DNA of 64,000 nt from Vibrio sp. Isolate34 (GTDB taxonomy: Bacteria > Pseudomonadota > Gammaproteobacteria > Enterobacterales > Vibrionaceae): NCBI RefSeq assembly GCF_022397915.1, contig NZ_JAKEUO010000014.1, positions 88,809 through 152,808 on the forward strand, written 5' to 3'. Below the pieces are notes generated by a model that did no database searches, had not been told where the DNA came from, and saw only the letters and a program-made list of their open reading frames with translations. This document shows positions 16,435 through 26,308 of the stretch, piece by piece (within the stretch, counting starts at the first letter, position 1; each line of letters opens with the position of its first letter). The translations under genes and the position numbers were made by a program.

Positions 16435-18042
16435 TTACTTAGTTGCTGGAGTAACCGTTTCTTGCCCTTTACCGACTTCAGTCAGTAGGCCTTTCAGCAA
16501 GCTTACACAGCCAAGCAGAAGAATAATCGTAAACGGCAGTGCTGCAATAATCGTAATAGATTGCAGTGCTTGGATCGATTGAGTACCACCAATCCATAGC
16601 ATCACCATTGCGATAGCACCTGAAATAACCGCCCAAACCACTTTCTGTTTCACTGGCACTTCAAGTTTACCACCCGCCGTCATGCCATCGATAACGATAG
16701 AACCTGAGTCTAGCGTTGTAACGAAGAATACGATGATCAGCGCGACTGCGATAACAGACAGAATGCTACCAAACTCGTAAGCATCTAACATGTAGAACAA
16801 GCTTAGAGATACATCTGTGATGCCTTGGTCAAGGCCAAGTTGCCCCACCTGATTAATCACTTGTTCGATAGCTACGCCACCGAAGATAGACATCCAAGCT
16901 GAAGTAACTAACGTTGGAATGATCAGTACGCAAAGTAGGAACTCACGAACCGTACGGCCTTTAGAAATACGCGCTACGAACATACCGAAGAATGGTGCAT
17001 ACGCTACCCACCATGCCCAGTAGAACACTGTCCAACCGTGCAGCCATGTTGTGTCTTCACGACCCGCACTTTGGCTCAACGCGACGATATTTTTCACATA
17101 GCCAGTTACAGCCGTTGCCATCGAATCAAGCACAGTTGTGAAGTTCAATACTGCGATAAGACCAAGGAATACGAACGCAATAACCATGTTCAGGTTACTT
17201 AGGAACTTAACACCGCCGTCCATGCCACGCAGAACAGAGATGATCGCCAAGCCCATGATCAGAACAATGATCGATTGCTGTAGGAAGATGTTGTTGTCCA
17301 AACCGAACACGTGGCTGATACCACTTGCTGCTTGTGTGCCACCTAAGCCCAATGAAGTCGCAAGACCGAACAGAGTAACTAATACAGTTAGTACGTCGAT
17401 AACATCACCGGTTTTGCCCCATACTCGCTCACCCAAAATTGGGTAGAACACAGAGCGCATAGATAGCGGCAGACCTTTATTGTAAACAAAGTACGCTAGG
17501 CAAAGTGCCGTCATGCCATAGATAGCCCATGCATGAAAACCCCAGTGGAATACGGTTGCACCCAGTGCTAATTCACGACCCGCTGCTGTAAAAGGTTCAG
17601 CGTCTAGAGGCGTTCCGAACCAGTTAGTGAAGAACGCAGTTGGCTCTGCAACACCCCAGAAGATAAGTCCAATACCCATACCTGCTGCGAATAACATCGC
17701 AATCCAAGATGCCATTGAATAGTCCGCTGTCGCGTCTTCACCACCTAAGCGAACTTTGCCTAGAGGTGAGAATGCAAGAATAACGGCAAAAACTAACATG
17801 ATGTTGGCTCCCCACATAAACAGGAAGTCAAACTTTGATAGAACAGCACCCTTAATAGAATCAATTGCAGCTTTAGCATCTGCAGGAGGAAGAGCAAGAA
17901 GAGTGATGATGAAAAGAAGAGATAAGCCAACTGAGGCTACGAAGACGGTGTTATGGACATCCATGCCCCATTTACTGACGTTGTCTTGACCAACTTGATA
18001 GTCAGTAGAATCGATACTGTATTTTTTTGATTTAAAACTCAT
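16435..18042 (-). CDS. BCCT-family glycine betaine/choline transporter
   Basis: 535 residues, twelve predicted membrane helices. FAAGMGIGLIFWGVAEP in helix 3 carries the Gly-Met-Gly motif of the sodium-coupled betaine subgroup (choline carriers tend to differ here). The Trp-rich FYWAWWVAYAPFFGMFVARISKG is the family signature in helix 8. It should import an osmoprotectant with Na+, useful to a marine bacterium. The cytoplasmic tails are short, unlike the long regulatory tail of BetT or BetP. It is a single gene with its own terminator. Confidence 0.92.
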   Translation of the reverse strand: MSFKSKKYSIDSTDYQVGQDNVSKWGMDVHNTVFVASVGLSLLFIITLLALPPADAKAAIDSIKGAVLSKFDFLFMWGANIMLVFAVILAFSPLGKVRLGGEDATADYSMASWIAMLFAAGMGIGLIFWGVAEPTAFFTNWFGTPLDAEPFTAAGRELALGATVFHWGFHAWAIYGMTALCLAYFVYNKGLPLSMRSVFYPILGERVWGKTGDVIDVLTVLVTLFGLATSLGLGGTQAASGISHVFGLDNNIFLQQSIIVLIMGLAIISVLRGMDGGVKFLSNLNMVIAFVFLGLIAVLNFTTVLDSMATAVTGYVKNIVALSQSAGREDTTWLHGWTVFYWAWWVAYAPFFGMFVARISKGRTVREFLLCVLIIPTLVTSAWMSIFGGVAIEQVINQVGQLGLDQGITDVSLSLFYMLDAYEFGSILSVIAVALIIVFFVTTLDSGSIVIDGMTAGGKLEVPVKQKVVWAVISGAIAMVMLWIGGTQSIQALQSITIIAALPFTIILLLGCVSLLKGLLTEVGKGQETVTPATK

Positions 18043-18414
18043 AAATTATGATGTTCGCATATCCGGTTCAACGAATATAAGGACGCTCTCCATATCCAAC
18101 TACTACTTGATTGGCTCGCCATTTCACAAAAATAAAACGTGATAAAAACCACCGAGCAAGGTGATAAATGGACTTACTGGCTCAATCCCAGGACGCGCAT
18201 TATAGCACAGCACGAAGCATTTTGACTGAGTTTTTGCTCAATAGTCACTCAGCGCCCTGTCATTTATGGTCATTAAGCCTATAAAAAACGAACTTGATAC
18301 AACATAAAAAACATTAAATTACAAATACTTAAACCTACCAGACTGTTAGCGTGAGTTTTTAAAAACTTTTGTGAGATAATTTTAAGAACCGCTTAATTTA
18401 CTTATAGCTCTAAC
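18043..18414. other. Promoter region of the BCCT gene, no gene seen
   Basis: AT-rich 370 bases between the BCCT start and the next terminator. I see no convincing coding frame or recognised operator. Confidence 0.5.
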
Positions 18415-18436
18415 AAAAAAGCCCCGCTATAGGGGC
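18415..18436 (-). terminator. Terminator for the malate-synthase-like small gene
   Basis: On the minus strand GCCCC/GGGGC flank a 6-base loop, followed by six Ts. It lies about 90 bases after the stop of the 190-residue gene. Confidence 0.75.
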
Positions 18437-18527
18437 GGGGAAATTACCAAAGGTAAAAGAGAAATCGATAGTGCGATTTTAGCGCCACGTATCGCAGCGC
18501 TAAGATGTTAAATCGCTATAGAGAGCA

Positions 18528-19100
18528 TTAGATCGCGAAGCAAAAACCTAAGTTGTAGTCTTCGCCATTTTTCGCTGTGAACTCTTTGTCTTCACTCGAT
18601 GCATTCGGGCGGCCGCTTTCATCGCCTTTTACTAAGCTCACCCAGTGACGGATTCCCGAAGAACGGCTAGCCTCAGTTTGACCAAACGTGGTACACGTCT
18701 CTAGTTGAATATCTTCAATATCAACCAATTCCAAGTGACCCGTGCCTTTACGAGCGCCGATTGTCACTTCAACGTGTGTTCCGCTCTCATCACGGAACAG
18801 AATTGAAGCAGGTTTAGACTTATCACCCGTGTAAGCCACAAAGTGTTTAGCGCGTTTCAGACCTGTGTGTTCACCGTTTTTGAAGTAAACCTGAACGTGT
18901 CGGTAGTCAATCTCGTAGCTCACTACATCTTCGTGAGAACCCGACTCGAGAGGGAATAGAGTATCAAGCAACTGTTTCGCCATTTTCTGCTTTTCGAGTT
19001 GCTTGTCTGCTTTCACCATTTCGACGGCAAAGACAGCTTCAGCAATAAAAGTTGAATGGTTTCTGTGAAGTTCTGTTTTGTCTAGTGTCAGCATATTCAT
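18528..19100 (-). CDS. Stand-alone protein resembling a malate synthase G internal domain
   Basis: 190 residues. From about residue 70 to 160 it lines up by eye with residues ~205-312 of the malate synthase G encoded at 21288-23474. Shared points in order are NGE, a Phe-x2-Tyr-x-Gly-Asp block (FVAYTGDKSKP against FIGYQGDASAP), ILFRDESGTHVEV against ILLKHNNLHIEI, IEDI against IKDV, a TT pair, and a WVSLVKGD/WLGLMKGD end. The catalytic DCEDSVAAVD segment of the enzyme is not kept, so it cannot be a full synthase. Its N-terminal 60 residues are helical and unmatched. A binding or regulatory role is guesswork. Confidence 0.7.
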   Translation of the reverse strand: MNMLTLDKTELHRNHSTFIAEAVFAVEMVKADKQLEKQKMAKQLLDTLFPLESGSHEDVVSYEIDYRHVQVYFKNGEHTGLKRAKHFVAYTGDKSKPASILFRDESGTHVEVTIGARKGTGHLELVDIEDIQLETCTTFGQTEASRSSGIRHWVSLVKGDESGRPNASSEDKEFTAKNGEDYNLGFCFAI

Positions 19101-19579
19101 AGTCTATCCCTCGTACGGCTTTGAATTTCATTAAGGTCAAACATCCCAATTGACCCTTTTAAAAATTGTTCTTTACTGTGTGGTTTCCATGTTTTTCATA
19201 CTACTTGTATTTTTGTCACAATTTCACAACAAAAATTTCACAGTGTGAATTTTACTAAATTGCTTTTTTACACACTCCTATTTTTAGGGGTTAAATGAGT
19301 CGTAAGCTATTAATTTAAAAAGACTTACGATCATCAAATACTCGCATTTACGTCTTGTTTGAATTTGTGTAATAACCTACTCAATCACATTCAACGAGCA
19401 GCGCAGTGGTAGTCATTCCATAAAAATGAGTAAGCGTTTCAGTCTGAACACTATAAACACTGTATTATTGAGAAATAACTATTAAGCTTCGATCAATGAA
19501 GACTTGGTCGAAGTAATTTGAACACTCACCAACCCGCACAGCACCAACACGTGTTAAGTAATCATCAAGAAGGAATCAC
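19101..19579. other. Divergent control region between the small MSG-like gene and gabD
   Basis: 479 bases without a gene. Three TCACA elements are clustered at 19215-19242, the last within TTCACA-G-TGTGAA (19237-19249), an inverted repeat. These sit about 120 bases upstream of the minus-strand gene and look like an operator cluster, but they do not have the spacing of a CRP site. Confidence 0.45.
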
Positions 19580-21007
19580 ATGCTAGAAATTAATAACCAG
19601 CGCTTACTCTCTTTTATGGTGACAGAAGCGAATAACGCGGTTGCCGTGACCAATCCAGCAACGGGTGAGCTTATTGGACATGCACCTATCTCATCTGAGG
19701 CGGAATTGGACAGTGCTATCGAGCGAGCTCATATTGCGCAAAAAGAGTGGGCGAAAATTCCGGCTAAATCTCGCGCTGCGATACTGAAGGCTTGGCATCA
19801 ACTGATCCTTGAAAACAAGGATGACCTTGCTCACTTAATGACGATAGAACAAGGCAAGCCATTGGCAGAAGCTGCAGGCGAAGTGGTTTATGGTGCAAGC
19901 TTTATTGAATGGTTCGCCGAAGAAGCAAAGCGCACTTATGGTGACTCGATTCCAAGTACCGCTGGGGATAAGCGTTTAGTGACAATCAAGCAGCCCATTG
20001 GCGTCGCATGTGCCATCACACCGTGGAACTTCCCAATTGCGATGATCACCCGTAAGGCCGCGCCTGCTCTAGCGGCTGGGTGTAGTTTTATTGTGAAGCC
20101 TTCTGACGAAACGCCACTTTCTGCGTTTGCTGTTGTTGAACTGGCTTACCAAGCGGGTGTTCCTAAAGACCTGCTTCAAGTCGTGCTGGGTGACAGCCCA
20201 GAACAGATTGGTGAGCTATTCACATCACATCCATTAATCAAGAAGATCTCTTTTACTGGTTCTACTCGCGTCGGCAGTATCTTGATGGCTCAAGCGGCAA
20301 AAGGCATCAAACGTACCTCGATGGAGCTTGGCGGTAATGCTCCGTTTATCGTATTTGACGATGCCGATATCGATGCTGCGGTTCAAGGCGCAATGGCTTC
20401 GAAATTCCGCAATGCAGGCCAAACCTGTGTTTGTGCTAACCGATTCTATATTCACAGCAAGGTGCACGATGAGTTTGTGGCTAAATTCGACCAAGCGGTA
20501 CAGCAACTTAAAATTGGCAACGGCTTAGACGCGGGCGTCAACATTGGCCCTGTGATCAGTGAAAGAGCAAAACAGAACATCCAAGGTTTGATTGACCGCG
20601 CCATTGAACAAGGCGCGCAGCCTGCCACTCCAACTCAAGAGCTTGCGGGCTTGTTCATTCAACCTGTCATTCTTAAAGACGTGAAGCACGATATGGACAT
20701 CGTTCAACAAGAGATCTTTGGCCCTGTCGCTCCTGTTATGAAGTTCGACAGCGATGAAGAGCTGATCGAAATGGCGAACGACACCATTTATGGTTTAGCG
20801 TCTTACTTCTACAGCCAGAATATCCACCGAGTGTGGAAGGTAGCAGAAGCACTTGAGTACGGTATGGTTGGTATTAACGACGGCATGATCTCAACTGAGG
20901 TTGCACCTTTCGGTGGCGTGAAACAGTCAGGTATTGGACGTGAAGGCGCTAAAGAAGGTATCGATGAGTACATGGATATTAAGTATCTATGTTTCGGTGG
21001 CAACTAA
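19580..21007 (+). CDS. gabD: NAD(P)-dependent succinate-semialdehyde dehydrogenase
   Basis: 475-residue aldehyde dehydrogenase. Catalytic Glu lies in MELGGNAPF (about residue 254) and catalytic Cys in NAGQTCVCANR (about 288); the SSADH subgroup favours this C-x-C context and the VKPSDETPLSA segment. It oxidises succinate semialdehyde to succinate, feeding the TCA cycle. AAGGA is seven bases before the ATG. No GABA transaminase or permease is adjacent, so the physiological aldehyde could differ. Confidence 0.88.
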   Translation: MLEINNQRLLSFMVTEANNAVAVTNPATGELIGHAPISSEAELDSAIERAHIAQKEWAKIPAKSRAAILKAWHQLILENKDDLAHLMTIEQGKPLAEAAGEVVYGASFIEWFAEEAKRTYGDSIPSTAGDKRLVTIKQPIGVACAITPWNFPIAMITRKAAPALAAGCSFIVKPSDETPLSAFAVVELAYQAGVPKDLLQVVLGDSPEQIGELFTSHPLIKKISFTGSTRVGSILMAQAAKGIKRTSMELGGNAPFIVFDDADIDAAVQGAMASKFRNAGQTCVCANRFYIHSKVHDEFVAKFDQAVQQLKIGNGLDAGVNIGPVISERAKQNIQGLIDRAIEQGAQPATPTQELAGLFIQPVILKDVKHDMDIVQQEIFGPVAPVMKFDSDEELIEMANDTIYGLASYFYSQNIHRVWKVAEALEYGMVGINDGMISTEVAPFGGVKQSGIGREGAKEGIDEYMDIKYLCFGGN

Positions 21008-21124
21008 GCTTTGATGGGAAGTAAGCTTTGGAAATAACTGAGCTTGGTACTAATTCGGTTTTAGTCGGAGATAAGCTAGCTGCTTTCCAATCCTGCTCTC
21101 AGATCTGACATGTAACCAAAAGCT

Positions 21125-21152
21125 AAAAAAAAGCCGCGCTATAAAGCGCGGC
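21125..21152 (-). terminator. Terminator after malate synthase G
   Basis: 8-bp perfect stem GCCGCGCT/AGCGCGGC (21133-21140, 21145-21152) with an 8-base T-run on the minus strand. Confidence 0.9.
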
Positions 21153-21287
21153 ACCTTGGGCTCGGTTAAAGGGGGTTTCTTTTTTTTAGTATTTTTCTTT
21201 CTCTGTTTTTATTATTAGATCACTTCGCTATTTCAGTGAGTTAGGCTTTTTGTGCTTTCGCTTATCTGCGATTTAGCACTTTCCGAC

Positions 21288-23474
21288 TTAAGCACTCTGC
21301 GCTTTCAACTTTAGACGCATCGCGTGTAACACTGGCTCGGTATAACCACTCGGCTGAGCACAGCCTTCAAATACCAACTGACACGCTGCTGAAAACGCAA
21401 TGCTATTTTCAAAATCAGGCGCCATGTTTTGGTAGCTTGGATCCCCAGCATTTTGCTCATCAACCACTGCAGCCATACGCTTCATGGTTTTCATTACCTG
21501 AGCTTCCTCGCAAATACCGTGACGTAACCAGTTAGCGATGTGTTGGCTTGATATGCGCAGCGTTGCACGGTCTTCCATTAATCCTACATCGTTAATATCA
21601 GGCACCTTCGAACAACCTACACCTTGGTCAATCCAACGAACTACGTACCCAAGAATACCTTGCGTATTGTTGTCCAATTCATTTTGGATATCTTGAGCAT
21701 TCAGCTTTTGATTGCCTAGCAACGGGATAGTAAGAATATCGTCAACATTGGCTCTCACACGCTCACGAAGCTCTTTCTGACGGCTAGGAACACTCACTTT
21801 GTGATAGTGCAAGGCATGCAGAGTCGCCGCAGTTGGAGAAGGAACCCAAGCGGTATTCGCACCCGCTTGTGGGTGTCCGATTTTCGCGTCCATCATCTTG
21901 GCCATGTTATCTGGTTCTGGCCACATACCTTTACCAATCTGGGCTTTACCTTGCAGGCCACAAGCTAAGCCAAGATCAACGTTTTGATCTTCATATGCGC
22001 CAATCCAAGTCATGGTTTTCAGCTGTGTTTTAGGCGCAAAAGGACCCGCTTCCATACTGGTGTGAATCTCATCACCCGTTCGGTCTAGGAAACCTGTGTT
22101 GATGAACACGACACGGTCTTTGGCTGCGCGAATACACTCTTTCAAGTTCACAGAGGTACGACGCTCTTCGTCCATGATGCCGACTTTGATGGTGAAGCGG
22201 TCTAAACCTAATGCATCTTCAATGCGACCGAACAACTCATTGGTGAAAGCCACTTCTTCAGGGCCATGCATCTTAGGTTTAACAATATTAATGCTGTTCG
22301 CGGTCGAGTTTTGGTACGGGCTATTACCCTTTAAATCGTGCATCGCGATTAGTGAAGTGATCATGCCATCCATAATACCTTCAGGCACTTCATTACCGTC
22401 AGCATCAATAATCGCAGGGTTGGTCATTAGATGGCCCACATTGCGGATAAACAACATGCTGCGGCCTTTCAGCGAGATCTCGCCTCCCGTCACGCTGGTG
22501 TATTGACGGTCTGGGTTGAGGTTACGAACGATGGTCTTGCCATTTTTCTCTAGCGACTCTTGTAAGTCACCTTTCATCAAGCCTAACCAGTTACGGTAAG
22601 CCAGTGCTTTGTCTTCACCATCAACCGCTGCTACCGAATCTTCGCAATCCATAATGGTAGTGAGAGCCGACTCCACCAGCACATCTTTAATACCAGCCAC
22701 ATCAACGCTGCCAATTGGCGCGCTCGGGTCGATTTGAATTTCAATATGGAGATTATTGTGTTTAAGCAGGATACAAGAAGGTGCGCTTGCGTCTCCTTGA
22801 TAACCAATAAACTGGTTGCGATCGATTAGAGTGACTTCTTCGCCGTTGTCTAAGGTCGCTGTTAGTGTATTGCCAATGCTGACGTTGCTGATGCTGTATT
22901 TGGTCACATCTTTATGGGAAACACCGTTGAGAGGTGCTGCGTCATCAAGGAAACCTCGAGCGTAGCTCACTACTTTAGCGCCACGTACAGGGTTAAAGCT
23001 GCCACCCTTTTCTGCACCATCACTTTCACTGATGACATCGGTACCGTAAAGCGCATCGTATAAACTGCCCCAGCGCGCGTTTGCTGCGTTAAGTGCAAAT
23101 CGCGCGTTCATAATAGGCACTACAAGTTGCGGCCCTGCTTGAGTTGCGATCTCTGGTTCTACGCTTGCTGTGGTGACTTCGAAATCGTCACCTTCTGGTA
23201 CAAGGTAACCAATCTGTTGTAGGAATTGCTTGTACTCAACCGGATCAAGCGTTTGACCAGCACGCTCTTGGTGCCACACATCGATTTGATGTTGAAGATC
23301 TTCACGCTTGATAAGCAAAGCACGGTTCTTTGGTGCCAGATCTTTAAGGATGGCTGCGAAAGATTGCCAAAAGTTCTCTGCGACAATGCCTGTTCCAGGA
23401 ATGACCTGCTCATTAATTAATTGGTAGAGGGTGCTATCAATGCTCAAGCTTCCCTGTTGAATACGACTGCTCAT
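21288..23474 (-). CDS. glcB: Malate synthase G
   Basis: 728 residues, matching the ~720-residue G isoform. TTIMDCEDSVAAVD near residue 290 is the conserved TIM-barrel catalytic segment. GPEEVAF and the metal-site region around residue 430-460 follow. The C-terminal domain ends with the QDIQNELDNNTQGILGYVVRW region. It condenses glyoxylate and acetyl-CoA to malate. It lies downstream of a LysR gene on the same strand, which is divergent from isocitrate lyase, so both enzymes of the glyoxylate bypass sit around one regulator. Confidence 0.95.
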   Translation of the reverse strand: MSSRIQQGSLSIDSTLYQLINEQVIPGTGIVAENFWQSFAAILKDLAPKNRALLIKREDLQHQIDVWHQERAGQTLDPVEYKQFLQQIGYLVPEGDDFEVTTASVEPEIATQAGPQLVVPIMNARFALNAANARWGSLYDALYGTDVISESDGAEKGGSFNPVRGAKVVSYARGFLDDAAPLNGVSHKDVTKYSISNVSIGNTLTATLDNGEEVTLIDRNQFIGYQGDASAPSCILLKHNNLHIEIQIDPSAPIGSVDVAGIKDVLVESALTTIMDCEDSVAAVDGEDKALAYRNWLGLMKGDLQESLEKNGKTIVRNLNPDRQYTSVTGGEISLKGRSMLFIRNVGHLMTNPAIIDADGNEVPEGIMDGMITSLIAMHDLKGNSPYQNSTANSINIVKPKMHGPEEVAFTNELFGRIEDALGLDRFTIKVGIMDEERRTSVNLKECIRAAKDRVVFINTGFLDRTGDEIHTSMEAGPFAPKTQLKTMTWIGAYEDQNVDLGLACGLQGKAQIGKGMWPEPDNMAKMMDAKIGHPQAGANTAWVPSPTAATLHALHYHKVSVPSRQKELRERVRANVDDILTIPLLGNQKLNAQDIQNELDNNTQGILGYVVRWIDQGVGCSKVPDINDVGLMEDRATLRISSQHIANWLRHGICEEAQVMKTMKRMAAVVDEQNAGDPSYQNMAPDFENSIAFSAACQLVFEGCAQPSGYTEPVLHAMRLKLKAQSA

Positions 23475-23591
23475 AAAATCTCTCTCAAATTAACCGCTGA
23501 CTACTAAATAAATTTACGTAACTGACAAAAATTTAGCTAATTTATGCCGTTTATATTGGATATTCACAAAAGAAATACCACAAAAACTGTG

Positions 23592-24545
23592 TTATCCCGT
23601 CACACCACTTTCGATTTCATTGGCGACACTTTTGATCAAGCGACGCATCCACTGGTGGTCTGGATTGGTTTGTAACAATGGACTCCACGCCATCTTTACC
23701 TCGAAGGGTTCAATCGCAAATGGGGCCGGTTTGATTAACAAGTTAGGGTTGTTGCGCTGCAATTGCGCGGCTTTGGTTGGAATCGTAAGGATAAGGTTTT
23801 TCTGCTGAGCAAAGAGAATCGCAGACAAGTAATGTCGGGTAAACACCGTGATATTTCGGGTTTTACCAATACGCATTAACGCTTCATCTATCCAACCGAG
23901 CTTTTGCGCTTCACTTGGGTTGATCCCGACTCCGGTTCCCATCCCCGTCTTACTTACCCAGATATGTTGCGCCTTTAAATAAGACAAAATATCAAAGTTA
24001 TCGGCTATTGGATTATCACAGCTGAATAGGCAAGAGAACCCGTCATGCCAAAGGCTCATCTGGTGAAAGGATTGTGGAATGTCATCAAAACGGTTGATGA
24101 TAATGTCCACAGTGCCTTGCTCTACATCCTGATAGCTCACATCACTTGGCGTCATTATATCCAGTCGTATTTTCGGTGCTATCTCGCTCAGTTTTTTCAA
24201 TAGCGGTTGAATAATAGTCGACTCAGCATAGTCACTCGCCATGATACGAAACACGCGTTCACTGTCTTCTGCATTGAACTCTGTGGTCGGTTGTAGTGTC
24301 TTTTCGACATTAGCCAAGATGTTGCGGATCAGTGGTTGCAACTTTTGCGCGCGCTCGGTCGGCACCATCCCTTCACTGGTTCTCACCAATAGTGGATCTT
24401 CAAACAGATCACGCAGTCGGCGCAGTCCATTACTCATGGCTGGTTGAGTTATTCCTAATTGATTTGCCGCTCGTGTAACGTTTCTTTCACGTAGCAACAT
24501 GTCTAAATACACAAGTAAATTAAGGTCTACACGAGCAATATTCAT
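23592..24545 (-). CDS. LysR-family regulator of the glyoxylate-bypass locus
   Basis: 317 residues. An N-terminal winged helix-turn-helix (LLRERNVTRAANQLGITQPAMSNGLRRLRDLFEDPLL, residues ~17-53) precedes a substrate-binding domain. It is divergent from aceA (130 bases) and 117 bases upstream of malate synthase G. This arrangement suggests it controls one or both genes. The ligand is unknown. An 11-base palindrome GCCAATTTGGC at 24633 in the shared region could be an operator. Confidence 0.88.
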   Translation of the reverse strand: MNIARVDLNLLVYLDMLLRERNVTRAANQLGITQPAMSNGLRRLRDLFEDPLLVRTSEGMVPTERAQKLQPLIRNILANVEKTLQPTTEFNAEDSERVFRIMASDYAESTIIQPLLKKLSEIAPKIRLDIMTPSDVSYQDVEQGTVDIIINRFDDIPQSFHQMSLWHDGFSCLFSCDNPIADNFDILSYLKAQHIWVSKTGMGTGVGINPSEAQKLGWIDEALMRIGKTRNITVFTRHYLSAILFAQQKNLILTIPTKAAQLQRNNPNLLIKPAPFAIEPFEVKMAWSPLLQTNPDHQWMRRLIKSVANEIESGVTG

Positions 24546-24675
24546 AAGAAAAATACCGAATATAATAACTATAAATTAACAAAATTATCACATGCGTGGT
24601 TATTCTTTGTCCATAGCAAAGTTTTAATCCAAGCCAATTTGGCAACCATACCCCACGTGAAACTAAGGAATAGTT

Positions 24676-26274
24676 ATGTCGCAAATTACACAAGATATCG
24701 AAATGATAGAAGTTGCAAAAAGCGCTGCAGGTGCTCCATGGGATGCAATCAATGCTGAATCTGCTGCTCGTATGCGAGCTCAAAACAAATTCAAAACAGG
24801 TCTAGATATCGCGCAATACACGGCAGATATCATGCGTGCGGATATGGAGGCTTACGATAAAGACAGCTCTCAATACACTCAGTCTTTAGGCTGCTGGCAT
24901 GGTTTTATCGGTCAACAAAAACTGATTTCTATTAAGAAGCACTTTGATGGTAAAACAGACCGACGCTACCTATACCTTTCAGGTTGGATGGTTGCTGCAC
25001 TTCGCTCAGACTTTGGTCCACTTCCAGACCAATCAATGCATGAGAAAACATCGGTTGCAGGCCTAGTAGAAGAACTATACACATTCCTGCGCCAAGCTGA
25101 TGCACGTGAACTGGGTGGTTTATTCCGTGAACTAGACGCTGCACGTGAAGCGGGCGACGTTAACCAACAAGACCTTATCCAAGACAAAATCGACAATCAC
25201 GTAACACACGTGGTGCCAATCATTGCAGATATCGATGCAGGTTTCGGTAACGCGGAAGCGACTTACCTAATGGCTAAACAGATGATTGAAGCGGGCGCAT
25301 GTTGTCTACAAATTGAAAACCAAGTTGCCGATGAGAAGCAATGTGGTCACCAAGACGGCAAAGTAACGGTTCCACACGCTGACTTCCACGCAAAACTTCG
25401 TGCACTTCGTTACGCTTTCCTTGAACTAGGCATCGACAACGGCGTTATTGTTGCTCGTACCGATTCTCAAGGTGCTGGCCTAACAAAAGAAATCGCAGTA
25501 GTGAAAGAGCCGGGCGACCAAGGTGATATCTACAACTCATACCTAGATGTTGAAGAGATCGATGTTGTAGATATGGCAGAAGGCGACGTTTGCTTTAACC
25601 GTGACGGCAAGCTAGTTCGACCTAAGCGTCTACCTTCAGGTTTATACCAATTCCGCCAAGGTACTGGTGAAGACCGTTGTGTATTCGACTGTATTGAAGC
25701 AATCAACGCGGGTGCTGACCTTCTTTGGATTGAGACTGAGAAACCACACATCGGTCAAATCAAAGAGATGATGGATGGCGTACGTGAAGTACACCCTAAT
25801 GCGAAACTTGTTTACAACAACTCTCCATCATTCAACTGGACGCTAAACTTCCGTCAGCAAGCTTACGATGCATTGGTTGCTGAAGGTAAGGATGTATCAG
25901 CTTACGACCGTGCAAACCTAATGAGCGCGGAATACGACGAAACTGAACTGTCTGCAAGTGCTGACGAGAAGATTCGTACATTCCAAGCGGACGCATCTCG
26001 TGAAGCGGGTATCTTCCACCACTTGATTACGCTACCGACTTACCACACTGCAGCGCTGTCTACCGACAACCTTGCGAAAGAGTACTTCGGCGACCAAGGC
26101 ATGTTGGGTTACGTTGCAAATGTTCAACGTAAAGAGATCCGCCAAGGCATCGCATGTGTTAAACACCAAAACATGTCTGGTTCAGACATCGGTGATGACC
26201 ACAAAGAGTACTTCGCTGGTGAAAATGCACTGAAAGCAGCGGGCGAAGCGAATACGTCTAACCAATTTGATTAA
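24676..26274 (+). CDS. aceA: Isocitrate lyase (532-residue class)
   Basis: 532 residues, the longer Pseudomonas-like class rather than the ~434-residue E. coli type. The catalytic loop reads KQCGH (residue ~214) in place of the classical KKCGH, which is normal for this class. Metal-site DIDAGFGN and the NSPSFNW active-site block are present. The enzyme splits isocitrate into glyoxylate and succinate. Ribosome binding site TAAGGA is followed by ATG. A structured 3' region follows the stop. Confidence 0.95.
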   Translation: MSQITQDIEMIEVAKSAAGAPWDAINAESAARMRAQNKFKTGLDIAQYTADIMRADMEAYDKDSSQYTQSLGCWHGFIGQQKLISIKKHFDGKTDRRYLYLSGWMVAALRSDFGPLPDQSMHEKTSVAGLVEELYTFLRQADARELGGLFRELDAAREAGDVNQQDLIQDKIDNHVTHVVPIIADIDAGFGNAEATYLMAKQMIEAGACCLQIENQVADEKQCGHQDGKVTVPHADFHAKLRALRYAFLELGIDNGVIVARTDSQGAGLTKEIAVVKEPGDQGDIYNSYLDVEEIDVVDMAEGDVCFNRDGKLVRPKRLPSGLYQFRQGTGEDRCVFDCIEAINAGADLLWIETEKPHIGQIKEMMDGVREVHPNAKLVYNNSPSFNWTLNFRQQAYDALVAEGKDVSAYDRANLMSAEYDETELSASADEKIRTFQADASREAGIFHHLITLPTYHTAALSTDNLAKEYFGDQGMLGYVANVQRKEIRQGIACVKHQNMSGSDIGDDHKEYFAGENALKAAGEANTSNQFD

Positions 26275-26308
26275 TCGCTAACGCTTTTGATTAGTCGCTA
26301 ACGCTAAA

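Noticed and set aside
22096..22506. 136-codon open frame on the plus strand within malate synthase G
   Set aside because: It lies antisense to clear catalytic sequence, has Ser/Arg-rich composition and no ribosome binding site; a shadow of the real gene.
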